A stretch of 64,000 nucleotides of DNA, from assembly GCA_031415135.1 (NCBI GenBank), contig JANORB010000038.1:31278-95277 (forward strand), in the 5' to 3' direction. The notes beneath the pieces are model-generated. The model worked only from the letters and a program-made list of their open reading frames with translations. It made no database searches and was not told where the DNA came from. This DNA is from LGRD01 sp031415135. Its GTDB lineage: Bacteria > Pseudomonadota > Gammaproteobacteria > Burkholderiales > Burkholderiaceae_C. Position 1 is the first letter of the stretch; the number at the start of each line of letters is the position of its first letter. Shown in pieces: positions 27,499 to 36,666 of the stretch. The position numbers and the translations under genes were made by a program.

Positions 27499-28806
27499 AT
27501 GGCCGACCTGAGCAGCAGCTTCGTGGGCATCCGCAGCCCCAACCCGTTCTGGCTCGCCTCCGCGCCGCCGACCGACAAGGAATACAACGTGCAGCGCGCC
27601 TTCGAGGCCGGCTGGGGCGGCGTGGTGTGGAAGACGCTGGGCGAAGACCCGCCGATCGTCAACGTCAACGGCCCGCGCTACGAGGCGCTGTTCTCCGACG
27701 CGCGGCGGGTGATCGGCTTCAACAACATCGAGCTGATCACCGACCGGCCGCTGCACACCAACCTGGCCGAGATCAAACGCGTGAAGCGCAACTGGCCCGA
27801 CCGCGCGGTGGTGGTGTCGCTGATGGTGCCGTGCGAGGAGGCGGCGTGGAAGAACATCCTGCCACTGGTCGAAGACACCGGCTGCGACGGCGTGGAACTC
27901 AACTTCGGCTGCCCGCACGGCATGAGCGAGCGCGGCATGGGCTCGGCGGTGGGCCAGGTGCCCGAGTACATCGAGAGGGTGGCGCGCTGGTGCAAGCAAT
28001 TCACCCGGCTGCCGGTGATCGTCAAGCTCACGCCCAACATCACCGACATCCGCCACCCGGCGCGCGCGGCCAAGGCCGGCGGCGCCGATGCGGTGAGCCT
28101 GATCAACACCGTCAACTCGATCATCAGCGTCAACCTCGACACCATGGTGATGAGCCCCAGCACCGATGGGCGCGGCTCGCACGGCGGCTACTGCGGCCAG
28201 GCGGTCAAGCCGATTGCGCTGAACATGGTGGCCGAGATCGCGCGCCCCCCGCCCACCGCCGGGCTGCCGATCTCCGGCATCGGCGGCATCACCACCTGGC
28301 GCGACGCGGCCGAGTTCATTGCTTTAGGCGCCAGCAACGTGCAGGTGTGCACTGCGGCAATGGTCTACGGCTTCAAGATCGTCACGGATTTGTGCGATGG
28401 CCTGTCGAACTTCATGGATGACAAGGGCTACACGTCGGTGGCGCAGATGGTCGGCCTGGCGCTGCCTTCGGTCACCACCTGGAACCAGATCAACCTGAAC
28501 CACGTTGACAAGGCCGTCATCAACCAGGACCTGTGCATCCAGTGCGGCCGCTGCCATGTGGTGTGCGAAGACACCTCGCACCAGGCCATCACCGCCACGA
28601 AGAACGGCAGCCGCCACTTCGAGGTGAAGGACGACGAGTGCGTGGGCTGCAACCTGTGCGTGTCGGTATGCCCGGTACCGCAATGCATTACGCTGCGCTC
28701 TCTGAAGCCCGGCGAGGTGGATGCGCGCACCGGCAAGGTGGTGAGTGGCGCTTATGCCAACTGGACGACCCACCCGAACAACCCGATGGCCGCGTCCGCC
28801 GCCTGA
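27499..28806 (+). CDS. preA: NAD-dependent dihydropyrimidine dehydrogenase, subunit PreA
   Basis: This is the catalytic flavin subunit that reduces the 5,6 double bond of uracil or thymine. The 435-residue product has an FMN-binding TIM-barrel, with the active-site cysteine in NFGCPHGMSERGMGSAVG. A C-terminal pair of [4Fe-4S] motifs follows: CIQCGRCHVVCEDTSHQ and CVGCNLCVSVCPVPQC. The ATG at 27499 starts MADLSSSFVGIRSPNPFWLA, which aligns with the family N-terminus; upstream in-frame sequence only translates the tandem repeat. Dihydropyrimidinase follows after 31 bp. Confidence 0.95.
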   Translation: MADLSSSFVGIRSPNPFWLASAPPTDKEYNVQRAFEAGWGGVVWKTLGEDPPIVNVNGPRYEALFSDARRVIGFNNIELITDRPLHTNLAEIKRVKRNWPDRAVVVSLMVPCEEAAWKNILPLVEDTGCDGVELNFGCPHGMSERGMGSAVGQVPEYIERVARWCKQFTRLPVIVKLTPNITDIRHPARAAKAGGADAVSLINTVNSIISVNLDTMVMSPSTDGRGSHGGYCGQAVKPIALNMVAEIARPPPTAGLPISGIGGITTWRDAAEFIALGASNVQVCTAAMVYGFKIVTDLCDGLSNFMDDKGYTSVAQMVGLALPSVTTWNQINLNHVDKAVINQDLCIQCGRCHVVCEDTSHQAITATKNGSRHFEVKDDECVGCNLCVSVCPVPQCITLRSLKPGEVDARTGKVVSGAYANWTTHPNNPMAASAA

Positions 28807-28837
28807 GCTTTCAAACCTTGGTCCAAGGAGATTCATC

Positions 28838-30280
28838 ATGAGTTCTGTGTTGATTCGCGGCGGTACGGTGGTCAACGCCGACCGCCAATTCCGTGCCGAT
28901 GTGCTGTGTGTGGACGGCAAGATCGCCGCCGTCGGCGATGACCCGCAGGCGCCTGGCGGCGCGCAGGTGGTGGACGCCGGTGGCCAGTACGTGATGCCCG
29001 GCGGCATCGACCCGCACACCCACATGCAGCTGCCCTTCATGGGCACGGTGGCGGTGGATGATTTTTTCACCGGCACGGCGGCCGGCCTGGCGGGTGGCAC
29101 CACCAGCATCATCGACTTCGTCATCCCCAACCCGCAGCAGCCGCTGCTGGAGGCTTTTCGCATGTGGCGCGAGTGGGCTGAAAAGTCGGCCGCCGATTAC
29201 GGTTTTCACGTCGCCGTGACCTGGTGGGACGAGTCGGTGAAGCGCGACATGGGCACCCTGGTGCAAGACGAAGGCGTGAACAGCTTCAAGCACTTCATGG
29301 CCTACAAGAACGCCATCATGTGCGACGACGAAACGCTGGTGAACAGCTTCAAGCGCGCGTTGGAGTTGGGCGCCATGCCGACGGTGCATGCCGAGAACGG
29401 CGAGCTGGTGTTCCTGCTGCAGCAGGAAGTGGCCAAGATGGGCATCACCGGGCCCGAAGGCCACCCGCTGTCGCGCCCGCCGATGGTCGAAGGCGAAGCC
29501 GCCAACCGGGCGATTGCGATTGCCGACGTGCTGGGTGTGCCGATCTACGTGGTGCATGTGTCGTGCATTGAATCGGCCGAGGCGATCGCGCGTGCCCGCG
29601 CGCGCGGCCAGCGCGTCTACGGCGAGGTGCTGGCCGGCCACCTGGTGCTGGACGACAGCGTCTACCGCAACCCCGATTTCGCGGCCGCCGCCGCGCACGT
29701 GATGAGCCCGCCGTTTCGCCCCAAGGGCCACCAGGAGTTTTTGTGGCGCGGCCTGCAAGCCGGCAGCCTGCACACCACCGCCACCGACCACTGCGTGTTC
29801 TGCGCCGACCAAAAGGCGGCGGGGCGCGACAACTTCGCCAAGATTCCGAATGGCTGCGGTGGCATCGAGGAGCGGCTCGCGGTGATCTGGGATGCCGGCG
29901 TCAACACCGGCCGGCTCACGCCCAGCGAGTTCGTTGCGCTCACGTCGGCCAACACGGCGCGCATCTTCAACCTGTACCCGCAAAAGGGCAGCGTCAGTGC
30001 CGGTGCCGACGCCGACCTGGTGGTGTGGGACCCGCAGGGCCACAAGACGATCTCGGTCAAGACGCAGCACAGCAAGGTCGACTTCAACATCTTCGAAGGC
30101 CGGCAGGTGCGCGGCGTGCCCACCACCACGATCAGCCAGGGCAGGGTGGTTTTTTCAAACGGCGAGTTGCGTGCGGTGAAGGGGGCCGGGCGCTACCTCA
30201 AGCGGCCGCCGTTCGGCGCCAATTTCGATGCGATGCGGCTGCGCGCGCAGGCGCTGGCGCCGAGCGCGGTGGCGCGTTGA
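28838..30280 (+). CDS. hydA: Dihydropyrimidinase
   Basis: This enzyme opens the ring of dihydrouracil or dihydrothymine to the N-carbamoyl-beta-amino acid. The 480-residue amidohydrolase has metal-binding GGIDPHTHMQLPFMG. The lysine expected to be carboxylated lies in SFKHFMAYKNA (about residue 150). Further ligands lie in HAENGELV and in VVHVSC, and TATDHCVF supplies the catalytic aspartate region. AAGGAG lies eight bases before the ATG at 28838. It forms the second step of the operon after preTA. Confidence 0.95.
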   Translation: MSSVLIRGGTVVNADRQFRADVLCVDGKIAAVGDDPQAPGGAQVVDAGGQYVMPGGIDPHTHMQLPFMGTVAVDDFFTGTAAGLAGGTTSIIDFVIPNPQQPLLEAFRMWREWAEKSAADYGFHVAVTWWDESVKRDMGTLVQDEGVNSFKHFMAYKNAIMCDDETLVNSFKRALELGAMPTVHAENGELVFLLQQEVAKMGITGPEGHPLSRPPMVEGEAANRAIAIADVLGVPIYVVHVSCIESAEAIARARARGQRVYGEVLAGHLVLDDSVYRNPDFAAAAAHVMSPPFRPKGHQEFLWRGLQAGSLHTTATDHCVFCADQKAAGRDNFAKIPNGCGGIEERLAVIWDAGVNTGRLTPSEFVALTSANTARIFNLYPQKGSVSAGADADLVVWDPQGHKTISVKTQHSKVDFNIFEGRQVRGVPTTTISQGRVVFSNGELRAVKGAGRYLKRPPFGANFDAMRLRAQALAPSAVAR

Positions 30281-30301
30281 CAACCCGATCAGGAGCACAC
30301 C

Positions 30302-31564
30302 ATGGACGCTGAAGTCACACACGACATCGATCAACTGCGCATCGACGGCCCGCGCCTGTGGGCCTCGCTGATGGAGCTGGCGAAGATCGGTGCCACCCCA
30401 AAAGGCGGTGTGTGCCGGTTGACGCTCACCGACCTGGACAAACAGGGGCGCGACCTGGTCAGCCAGTGGGCGCGCGAAGCCCGCATGACCGTGACGATCG
30501 ACAAAATCGGCAACGGCTTCCTGCGCCGCCCCGGCCGCAACAACGCCTTGCCGCCGATCGTCACCGGCAGCCACATCGACACCCAGCCCACCGGCGGCAA
30601 GTTCGACGGCAACTACGGTGTGCTGGCCGGCATCGAGGTGGTGCGCACGCTCAACGACCACGACATCCAGACCGAAGCGCCGATCGAAGTGGCGTGGTGG
30701 ACCAACGAAGAAGGCTCGCGCTTCGTGCCGGTGATGATGGGCTCGGGCGTGTTTGCCAAGGCCTTCACGTTGGAGCACGCCTACGCGGCGAAGGACACCG
30801 AGGGCAAGTCGGTCAGGGACGAGCTGGAGCGCATCGGCTACATCGGCACTGAAGAACCCGGCGCGCACCCGATCGGCTGCTACTTCGAAACCCACATCGA
30901 ACAAGGCCCGGTGCTGGAAGACCACGACAAGACCATCGGCGTGGTGACCGGTGTGCTGGGCATCCGCTGGTACGACTGCACCGTGACCGGCATGGAAGCC
31001 CACGCCGGCCCGACCCCGATGGCGCTGCGCAAGGACGCGATGCAGGTGGCCGCCAGGCTGATGCAGGAGGTCGTGGCCTGCGCGCACCGCCACCCGCCGC
31101 ACGGGCGCGGCACGGTGGGCATGGTGCAGGTGTTTCCGAACAGCCGCAACGTGATTCCGGGGCGCGTCAAATTCAGTATCGACCTGCGCAACGCGAGCGA
31201 TGCGCTGGTCGACGCGATGGACGCCGACATCCGCGCGGTGGCCGCCCGCATCAGCGCCGAGAGCAAGCTGCCGATCGAGATCGTGCCGGTGTCGGCCTAC
31301 CCGGCGCAGCCTTTCCACCCCGACTGCATCGCCGCCGTGGCGCGGGCTGCCGAGAAGCTGGGCTACAGCAACATGCGCGCGGTCTCGGGTGCCGGCCACG
31401 ACGCGGTCTACATGGCCCGGCTGGCGCCCAGCGGCATGATCTTCATCCCGTGCAAGGACGGCATCAGCCACAACGAAATCGAAGACGCCAAGCCCGAGCA
31501 CATCACCGCCGGCTGCAACGTGCTGCTGCACGCGATGCTCGAACGCGCCGGTGTGGCGGGCTGA
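30302..31564 (+). CDS. M20-family beta-ureidopropionase / N-carbamoyl-amino-acid amidohydrolase
   Basis: The predicted enzyme hydrolyses N-carbamoyl-beta-alanine to beta-alanine, CO2 and ammonia, the third step after PreTA and dihydropyrimidinase. The 420-residue Zn-hydrolase shows the hydantoinase/carbamoylase pattern: TGSHIDTQPTGGKFDGNYG (metal ligands H and D), AWWTNEEGSRF (catalytic Glu pair) and FETHIEQGP. A dimerisation domain carries GMEAHAGPTPM, and GAGHDAVYMARLAP lies near the end. The position between dihydropyrimidinase and the importer makes a beta-ureidopropionase role likelier than allantoate amidohydrolase. Confidence 0.9.
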   Translation: MDAEVTHDIDQLRIDGPRLWASLMELAKIGATPKGGVCRLTLTDLDKQGRDLVSQWAREARMTVTIDKIGNGFLRRPGRNNALPPIVTGSHIDTQPTGGKFDGNYGVLAGIEVVRTLNDHDIQTEAPIEVAWWTNEEGSRFVPVMMGSGVFAKAFTLEHAYAAKDTEGKSVRDELERIGYIGTEEPGAHPIGCYFETHIEQGPVLEDHDKTIGVVTGVLGIRWYDCTVTGMEAHAGPTPMALRKDAMQVAARLMQEVVACAHRHPPHGRGTVGMVQVFPNSRNVIPGRVKFSIDLRNASDALVDAMDADIRAVAARISAESKLPIEIVPVSAYPAQPFHPDCIAAVARAAEKLGYSNMRAVSGAGHDAVYMARLAPSGMIFIPCKDGISHNEIEDAKPEHITAGCNVLLHAMLERAGVAG

Positions 31565-31605
31565 ACTCGTCACCCCGATTCATTCACCACCCCAAGGAAC
31601 ACACC

Positions 31606-32598
31606 ATGTCGTTGTCTCGTCGCCAAACCCTTTGCGCCACGGCCGCCGCGCTGGCCGCAGTGAGTCTTCCCGCCTGGGCCCAAACCAGGATCAAGGTCGC
31701 CGCCATCTACACCGTGCCGGTCGAGCAGCAGTGGGTCAGCCGCATCGACAAGGCGCTGAAAGCGGCGGTGGCGCGCGGCGACATCGAATACGTGTTCTCC
31801 GAGAACGTCACCAACGCCGACTACGAGCGCGTGATGCGCGGGTATGCCGAAAAGGGCCACCAGCTGATCGTCGGCGAATCGTTCGCGGTTGAAGCGGCGG
31901 CGCGCAAGGTGGCCAAGGACTACCCCAAGATCAGCTTCGTGATGGGCAGTTCGGGCAAGCCGCAGGAGCCCAACTTCGCGGTGTTCGACAACTACATTCA
32001 AGAGCCCGCCTACCTGACCGGCATGATCGCCGGCGGCATGACCAAGAGCAACAGAATAGGCATGGTCGGCGGCTACCCGATTCCCGAAGTCAACCGGCTG
32101 ATGAACGCCTTCATGGCCGGCGCGCTGGAAACCAACCCCAAGGCCGAGTTCACCGTCAGCTTCATCAACAGCTGGTTCGACCCGCCCAAGGCCAAGGAGG
32201 CCGCTTTCGCGATGATCGACAAGGGCGCCGACGTGATGTACGCCGAACGTTTCGGCGTCAGCGACGCGGCCAAGGAAAGAGGCCAGCTCGCGATCGGCAA
32301 CGTCATCAACACGCAGGACAAGTACCCCGACACCGTGGTCGCCTCGGCGCTTTGGAACATGGAGCCCACGATCGAGCTGGCGCTGAAGATGGTGAAGGAC
32401 GGCAAGTTCAAGGCCGACGACTACGGCTCGTATTCGATGATGAAGAACAAGGGCAGCGAGCTGGCGCCGCTGGGCACCTTCGAGAAGAAGATCCCGGCCG
32501 ACATCATCGCCAAGGTGCGGGCCAAGGAGAAGGCGATCCTGGCCGGGCAGTTTAGCGTGAAGGTCGACGACAACCCGCCCAAACCCAGCGCCAAATAG
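31606..32598 (+). CDS. BMP-family ABC transporter substrate-binding protein
   Basis: This is the periplasmic binding protein of a nucleoside/nucleobase ABC importer. The 330-residue product has a twin-arginine-like start (MSLSRRQTLCATAAAL) with cleavage at AWAQ (about residue 26). A Bmp/Med fold follows: IKVAAIYTVPVEQQWVSRID, then HQLIVGESFA, NRIGMVGGYPIPEVNRL and VNPK-like segments. The family binds purine nucleosides in spirochetes and streptococci. This operon suggests a pyrimidine base or nucleoside ligand, or a related compound. The TAG stop shares one base with the GTG of the ATPase gene. Confidence 0.92.
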   Translation: MSLSRRQTLCATAAALAAVSLPAWAQTRIKVAAIYTVPVEQQWVSRIDKALKAAVARGDIEYVFSENVTNADYERVMRGYAEKGHQLIVGESFAVEAAARKVAKDYPKISFVMGSSGKPQEPNFAVFDNYIQEPAYLTGMIAGGMTKSNRIGMVGGYPIPEVNRLMNAFMAGALETNPKAEFTVSFINSWFDPPKAKEAAFAMIDKGADVMYAERFGVSDAAKERGQLAIGNVINTQDKYPDTVVASALWNMEPTIELALKMVKDGKFKADDYGSYSMMKNKGSELAPLGTFEKKIPADIIAKVRAKEKAILAGQFSVKVDDNPPKPSAK

Positions 32599-32633
32599 TG
32601 GCTGGTGCCGTGGCTGGTGCCGTGGCTGGGGCC
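32598..32633 (+). repeat. Three 12-bp tandem repeats at the ATPase start
   Basis: GTGGCTGGTGCC occurs twice, followed by GTGGCTGGGGCC. Each unit encodes Val-Ala-Gly-Ala and begins with GTG, so there are three in-frame candidate starts. This makes the N-terminal length of the ATPase variable by slippage. Confidence 0.7.
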
Positions 32634-34220
32634 GCGCCGGTCCTGCGCCTGCGTGGCATCACCAAGCGCTTCGGCGGGCTGCTGGCCAACGACGCGATCT
32701 CGCTCGACCTGGGCGCCGGCGAGGTGCTGGCCCTGCTCGGCGAAAACGGCGCCGGCAAGAGCACGCTGGTGTCGATCCTGTTCGGCCACTACCTGGCCGA
32801 AGCGGGCCGCATCGAAGTTTTCGGCCGGCCCTTGCCGCCCGGCAACCCGCGCGCAGCACTTGAGATGGGCATCGGCATGGTGCACCAGCACTTCACGCTG
32901 GCCGACAACCTGAGCGTGCTCGACAACGTGATGCTGGGCACCGAGCCGCTGTGGGCTTGGCGCTCGCGCCGCGCCGAGGCGCGCCGCGCGCTGCTGGACA
33001 CGGCTGCGCGATTCGGTTTGAGCGTCAATCCGCAGGCGCTGATCGCCGAGCTGTCGGTGGGTGAGCGCCAGCGGGTCGAGATTTTGAAGGCGCTGGTCGG
33101 CAGTGACAAGCGACAGGGCGCAAAGATACTGATCCTGGACGAACCCACCGCGGTGCTGACACCGGCCGAATCCGAGTCCTTGTTCGCCACGCTGCGCCAG
33201 CTCATCCACCAGGGCCTGAGCATCATCTTCATCAGCCACAAGCTCGACGAGGTGCTGCGGGTGTCGCACCGCATCGCGGTGTTGCGCGCGGGTGCCTTGG
33301 TGGCCACATTGGCCTCGGCCGATGCCGACAAGCCGCGCCTGGCCGAGCTGATGGTGGGGCGGCGGGTCGAAGCGCCGCGGCGGCACGCGCACGTCGCTGG
33401 CAACGTGGTGTGCCGCTTGCAAGGCGCCGGCATCAACGCGCCGAACGGCCGCCGGCTGCTCGACTCGGTCAACCTGGAGCTGCGCGCCGGTGAGATCGTG
33501 GCCATCGCCGGCGTCGCGGGCAACGGCCAGCAGGCGCTGGCCGAACTGCTGTTCGGTTTGCGTGCGCTCGACCGTGGCACGGTCGAACTGCGCGGCCAGC
33601 CCATGCCGGCCGATCCAGCGCGCTGGGTCGATGCCGGCGTGGCGCGCATCCCCGAAGACCGCCACGCGGTCGGGGTGGTCGGCGATCTGCCGGCGTGGGA
33701 GAACGCGATGCTGGAGCGCTATGCCAGGCCGGCGTTTGCGCGCGCCGGTTTCATCAAGCGGCGCGCGGCGCAGGCGCACGCGAAGGCGCTGGTCGAGCGG
33801 TTCGACGTGCGCGGCACCGAGGCGCGCGGGCTCGAAACACCCACCCGTTTGCTGTCCGGCGGCAACATGCAAAAGCTCATCCTCGGCCGCGCGCTGATGG
33901 GTGAGCCCGGGGCGAGCCGGCCGCCGTGCCTGATCGTCGCCGACCAGCCGACCTGGGGCCTGGACATCGGCGCGGTGGCCTACGTGCACCAGCAGTTGCT
34001 CGATGCCTGCGCGCAAGGCGCGGCGCTGCTGGTGATCTCGGAAGACCTGGACGAGATCTTCGCGCTGGCCGACCGCGTGGCGGTGATGCACCACGGCCGG
34101 CTCACCGAGGCCCGCGCGCTGGCGCAGTGGACGCTGGCGGAGATCGGCCTGGCGATGGCCGGCGGCAGCCACGCCCACGCCCACATCGGCAGAGGCAGCG
34201 AGGTCGCGCATGCACATTGA
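32598..34220 (+). CDS. Nucleoside/base ABC importer ATP-binding protein (two ABC domains)
   Basis: The energising subunit has 540 residues with tandem ABC cassettes, as in RbsA/BmpC-type importers. The first has Walker A GENGAGKST, signature LSVGERQRVEILKAL and Walker B ILILDEPTAVLTP. The second is degenerate at Walker A (AGVAGNGQQALAELL), keeps LSGGNMQKLILGRAL, and has a Walker B region reading LIVADQPTWGLD instead of a DEP core. The GTG at 32598 overlaps the binding-protein stop by one base; GTGs at 32610 and 32622 are equally possible starts. It overlaps the first permease gene by 11 bases. Confidence 0.92.
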   Translation: MAGAVAGAVAGAAPVLRLRGITKRFGGLLANDAISLDLGAGEVLALLGENGAGKSTLVSILFGHYLAEAGRIEVFGRPLPPGNPRAALEMGIGMVHQHFTLADNLSVLDNVMLGTEPLWAWRSRRAEARRALLDTAARFGLSVNPQALIAELSVGERQRVEILKALVGSDKRQGAKILILDEPTAVLTPAESESLFATLRQLIHQGLSIIFISHKLDEVLRVSHRIAVLRAGALVATLASADADKPRLAELMVGRRVEAPRRHAHVAGNVVCRLQGAGINAPNGRRLLDSVNLELRAGEIVAIAGVAGNGQQALAELLFGLRALDRGTVELRGQPMPADPARWVDAGVARIPEDRHAVGVVGDLPAWENAMLERYARPAFARAGFIKRRAAQAHAKALVERFDVRGTEARGLETPTRLLSGGNMQKLILGRALMGEPGASRPPCLIVADQPTWGLDIGAVAYVHQQLLDACAQGAALLVISEDLDEIFALADRVAVMHHGRLTEARALAQWTLAEIGLAMAGGSHAHAHIGRGSEVAHAH

Positions 34221-35301
34221 GCGCCGCGCCGAGGTCTCGCGCGTGGCGCAGTTCGTTGCGCCGTTTGCGGCCGTGGCCTTCACGCTGCTCGTCACGTCGT
34301 TGCTGGTGGCCTGGGCCGGCGCACCGGTCGGGCGTGCCTATGCGCTGCTGCTGGAAGGCGGCTTCGGCTCCTTGTTTGCGTGGAGCGAAACCCTCACGCG
34401 CGCCACGCCGTTGATCCTGACCGGCCTGGCCGCGACCGTGGCCTTCAAGGCGCGGCTGTTCAACATCGGCGCCGAGGGCCAGTTGTATGCCGGCGCGCTG
34501 GCGGCCGTGGCGGTGGGCGGCCTGCACGGCGGCACCGGCTTCGCGCTGGCGCCGTGGCTGCTGTTCCCGCTGATGATGACGGCCGCCGCGCTGGCCGGCG
34601 CGCTGCTGCTGCTGGGCCCGGCGCTGTTGAAGAGCCGGCTCGGGGTCGATGAAGTGGTCACCACCTTGCTGCTCAATTTCATCCTGCTGCTGTTCGTGTC
34701 GATGATGCTGGACGGGCCGATGAAAGACCCCGCCGCGATGGGCTGGCCGCAAAGCGTGGTGCTGCAAGACGGGCTGCAACTCGACAAGCTGATCGCGCGC
34801 ACGCGTGTGCACACCGGCCTGCTGTGGGCGCTGGTGCTGGCCGGGCTGCTGTGGCTGGTGTTCCGGCACACCACCACAGGCTTCGAGATTCGCGTGGTGG
34901 GCGCCAACGCGCGCGCGGCGGCGTTTGCCGGCATGCCGGTCGGCTGGGTCACGGTCAAGGTGGCCTTGCTGTCTGGCGCGCTGGCGGGCCTGGCCGGGGC
35001 CATCGAGGTGGCGGGCCGCGCCACCTACGTCACGCTGGACATGTCGCCGGGCTATGGCTACAGCGGCATCGTGATCGCGATGCTGGCCGCGCTGAACCCG
35101 TTGGGCGTGGTGGCGGCGGCCGTGTTCGTGGCCGGCATCCTGGTCGGCGCCGACAGCATGAGCCGCGCGGTCAACGTGCCGACCTACATTGCCGATGTGA
35201 TCGTCTCGGTGGCGCTGCTGGCCATGCTGGTGGCGGCGATGGGGGCGCAGTACCGGGTCGTGTTTGGCGCGGTGTCGGCCAGGGCGCAAGGTGCTCGCTG
35301 A
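34210..35301 (+). CDS. ABC importer permease subunit 1
   Basis: This inner-membrane permease of the branched-chain/ribose superfamily (363 residues) has about eight to ten hydrophobic helices. It carries the BPD-type loop TATVAFKARLFNIGAEGQ, which resembles the family signature of BmpD/YufP permeases. It overlaps both the ATPase gene (11 bases) and the second permease gene (11 bases), so all four transporter genes form one translationally coupled unit. Confidence 0.92.
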   Translation: MHIERRAEVSRVAQFVAPFAAVAFTLLVTSLLVAWAGAPVGRAYALLLEGGFGSLFAWSETLTRATPLILTGLAATVAFKARLFNIGAEGQLYAGALAAVAVGGLHGGTGFALAPWLLFPLMMTAAALAGALLLLGPALLKSRLGVDEVVTTLLLNFILLLFVSMMLDGPMKDPAAMGWPQSVVLQDGLQLDKLIARTRVHTGLLWALVLAGLLWLVFRHTTTGFEIRVVGANARAAAFAGMPVGWVTVKVALLSGALAGLAGAIEVAGRATYVTLDMSPGYGYSGIVIAMLAALNPLGVVAAAVFVAGILVGADSMSRAVNVPTYIADVIVSVALLAMLVAAMGAQYRVVFGAVSARAQGAR

Positions 35302-36229
35302 AACCCTTGACCTGTTGCTGAGCGTGCCGTTCTGGGTCGCGGTGCTGCGCATCGCCACGCCGCTGATCCTGGGCACGCTGGGGGTGTTGCTGTGCGAACG
35401 CGCCGGCGTGTTGAACCTGGGCATCGAAGGCATCATGGTGGCCGGCGCGTTCACCGGCTGGCTCACCGTGTACCAGGGCGGGGGGTTGTGGACGGGGGTG
35501 CTCGTCGCCGCGGCGGTGGGAGCCATGCTCGGCCTGCTGCATGGGTTTCTGACGGTGACGCTGTCGTTGTCGCAGCATGTGTCGGGCCTGGGGCTGACCT
35601 TGTTCGCCACCAGTGTCGCCAGCTATGCCTACCGCGTGAGCTTTCCCATGGTGGACAGCCCGCCGACCATCGTGCCGTTCGAGCCGATGGGATGGTTGCC
35701 CGTGCCGATACTGAACGCGCAGACGCCACTCACGCTGCTGGCGCTCGCCGGGGTGCCATTGATCGGCTACGTGCTTTACCGAACGCCCGTCGGCCTGGCG
35801 CTGCGCATGGTCGGCGAGAACCCGGCCGCTGCCGAGGGGCAGGGCATCAACGTGGCGGCGGTGCGCATCGGCGCGATCGCCGCCGGCTCCGCGCTGATGG
35901 GGGTGGCGGGCGCCTTCCTCACGCTGGCCGCGTTCAACGCGTTCTACTTCAACATGGTCAACGGGCGCGGCGGGGTGTGCGTGGCGCTGGGCGTGTTCGC
36001 GTCGTGGGGGCCGGGCAAGGCGCTGCTGGGCGCGCTGCTGTTCGGGTTGTTCGATGCGCTGCAACTGCGGCTGCAGCAGTCGGGCGGTGCACTGTTCGGC
36101 ATGGCGTTGCCGTACCAGGTTTACCTGATGCTGCCCTACCTGTTGTCCATCGTCGCGCTGGTGGCCGTGGCGCGCCGCGCCGCCTACCCGCAGGCGCTGA
36201 TGAAGCCTTATCGAAAGGGGGAAAGATAG
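35291..36229 (+). CDS. ABC importer permease subunit 2
   Basis: This partner permease (312 residues; BmpE/YufQ-like) has conserved ATPLILGTLGVLLCERAGVLNLGIEG and multiple membrane helices. I chose the GTG at 35291 because the protein then starts VLAETLDLL and overlaps the first permease by 11 bases; a TTG at 35264 is less likely. It closes the transporter block and is followed by a small orphan antitoxin gene. Confidence 0.9.
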   Translation: MLAETLDLLLSVPFWVAVLRIATPLILGTLGVLLCERAGVLNLGIEGIMVAGAFTGWLTVYQGGGLWTGVLVAAAVGAMLGLLHGFLTVTLSLSQHVSGLGLTLFATSVASYAYRVSFPMVDSPPTIVPFEPMGWLPVPILNAQTPLTLLALAGVPLIGYVLYRTPVGLALRMVGENPAAAEGQGINVAAVRIGAIAAGSALMGVAGAFLTLAAFNAFYFNMVNGRGGVCVALGVFASWGPGKALLGALLFGLFDALQLRLQQSGGALFGMALPYQVYLMLPYLLSIVALVAVARRAAYPQALMKPYRKGER

Positions 36230-36378
36230 GTGCCGCCGGGGCCCGAGAGCCTGGTCACATCCGGACACGACGAGTCCGCGCAGTGAAGACGATTTCTCAC
36301 CAGCCAAGGTATGCTCGCCTCGCTCCACGGACACGGGAAGAACACCGGATCGACGGAGCCACTTGCCAGGAGCGTGTC

Positions 36379-36612
36379 ATGAAGATTGTCAGCGTCGCCG
36401 ATGCAAAGAGTCGGCTGAGCGAGTTGATCGAACAGTTGGCCGAAGAAGAAGAGATCGTCATCACCCGCCATGGCCAGCCGGTCGCGCGATTGCTGCCGGC
36501 GCTTCGAACCCGCCTGGCAGAGCACTCCATTTCGGCGCCCATTCCGCTGGCGCAAGAGACGCTGCCGGCCGCGCTGGAACCCACCGATTCCGCGCTGCTG
36601 GCCTTGCGCTGA
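36379..36612 (+). CDS. Phd/YefM-family antitoxin, no toxin partner
   Basis: The 77-residue protein starts KIVSVADAKSRLSELIEQ and continues EIVITRHGQPVARLLP, which is the Phd/YefM DNA-binding fold. The Pro/Leu-rich C-terminus would bind a toxin. CAGGAGCG lies upstream of the ATG at 36379. No PIN, RelE or Doc gene follows: the cytosine deaminase ATG begins 54 bases later. It may be a solitary regulator or the remnant of a toxin-antitoxin pair inserted in the pyrimidine locus. Confidence 0.82.
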   Translation: MKIVSVADAKSRLSELIEQLAEEEEIVITRHGQPVARLLPALRTRLAEHSISAPIPLAQETLPAALEPTDSALLALR

Positions 36613-36666
36613 TTCGGCTTGGGTCGAGAATGAGCGGGCACGTTACGTGCTCGCCAGCGGATTACC

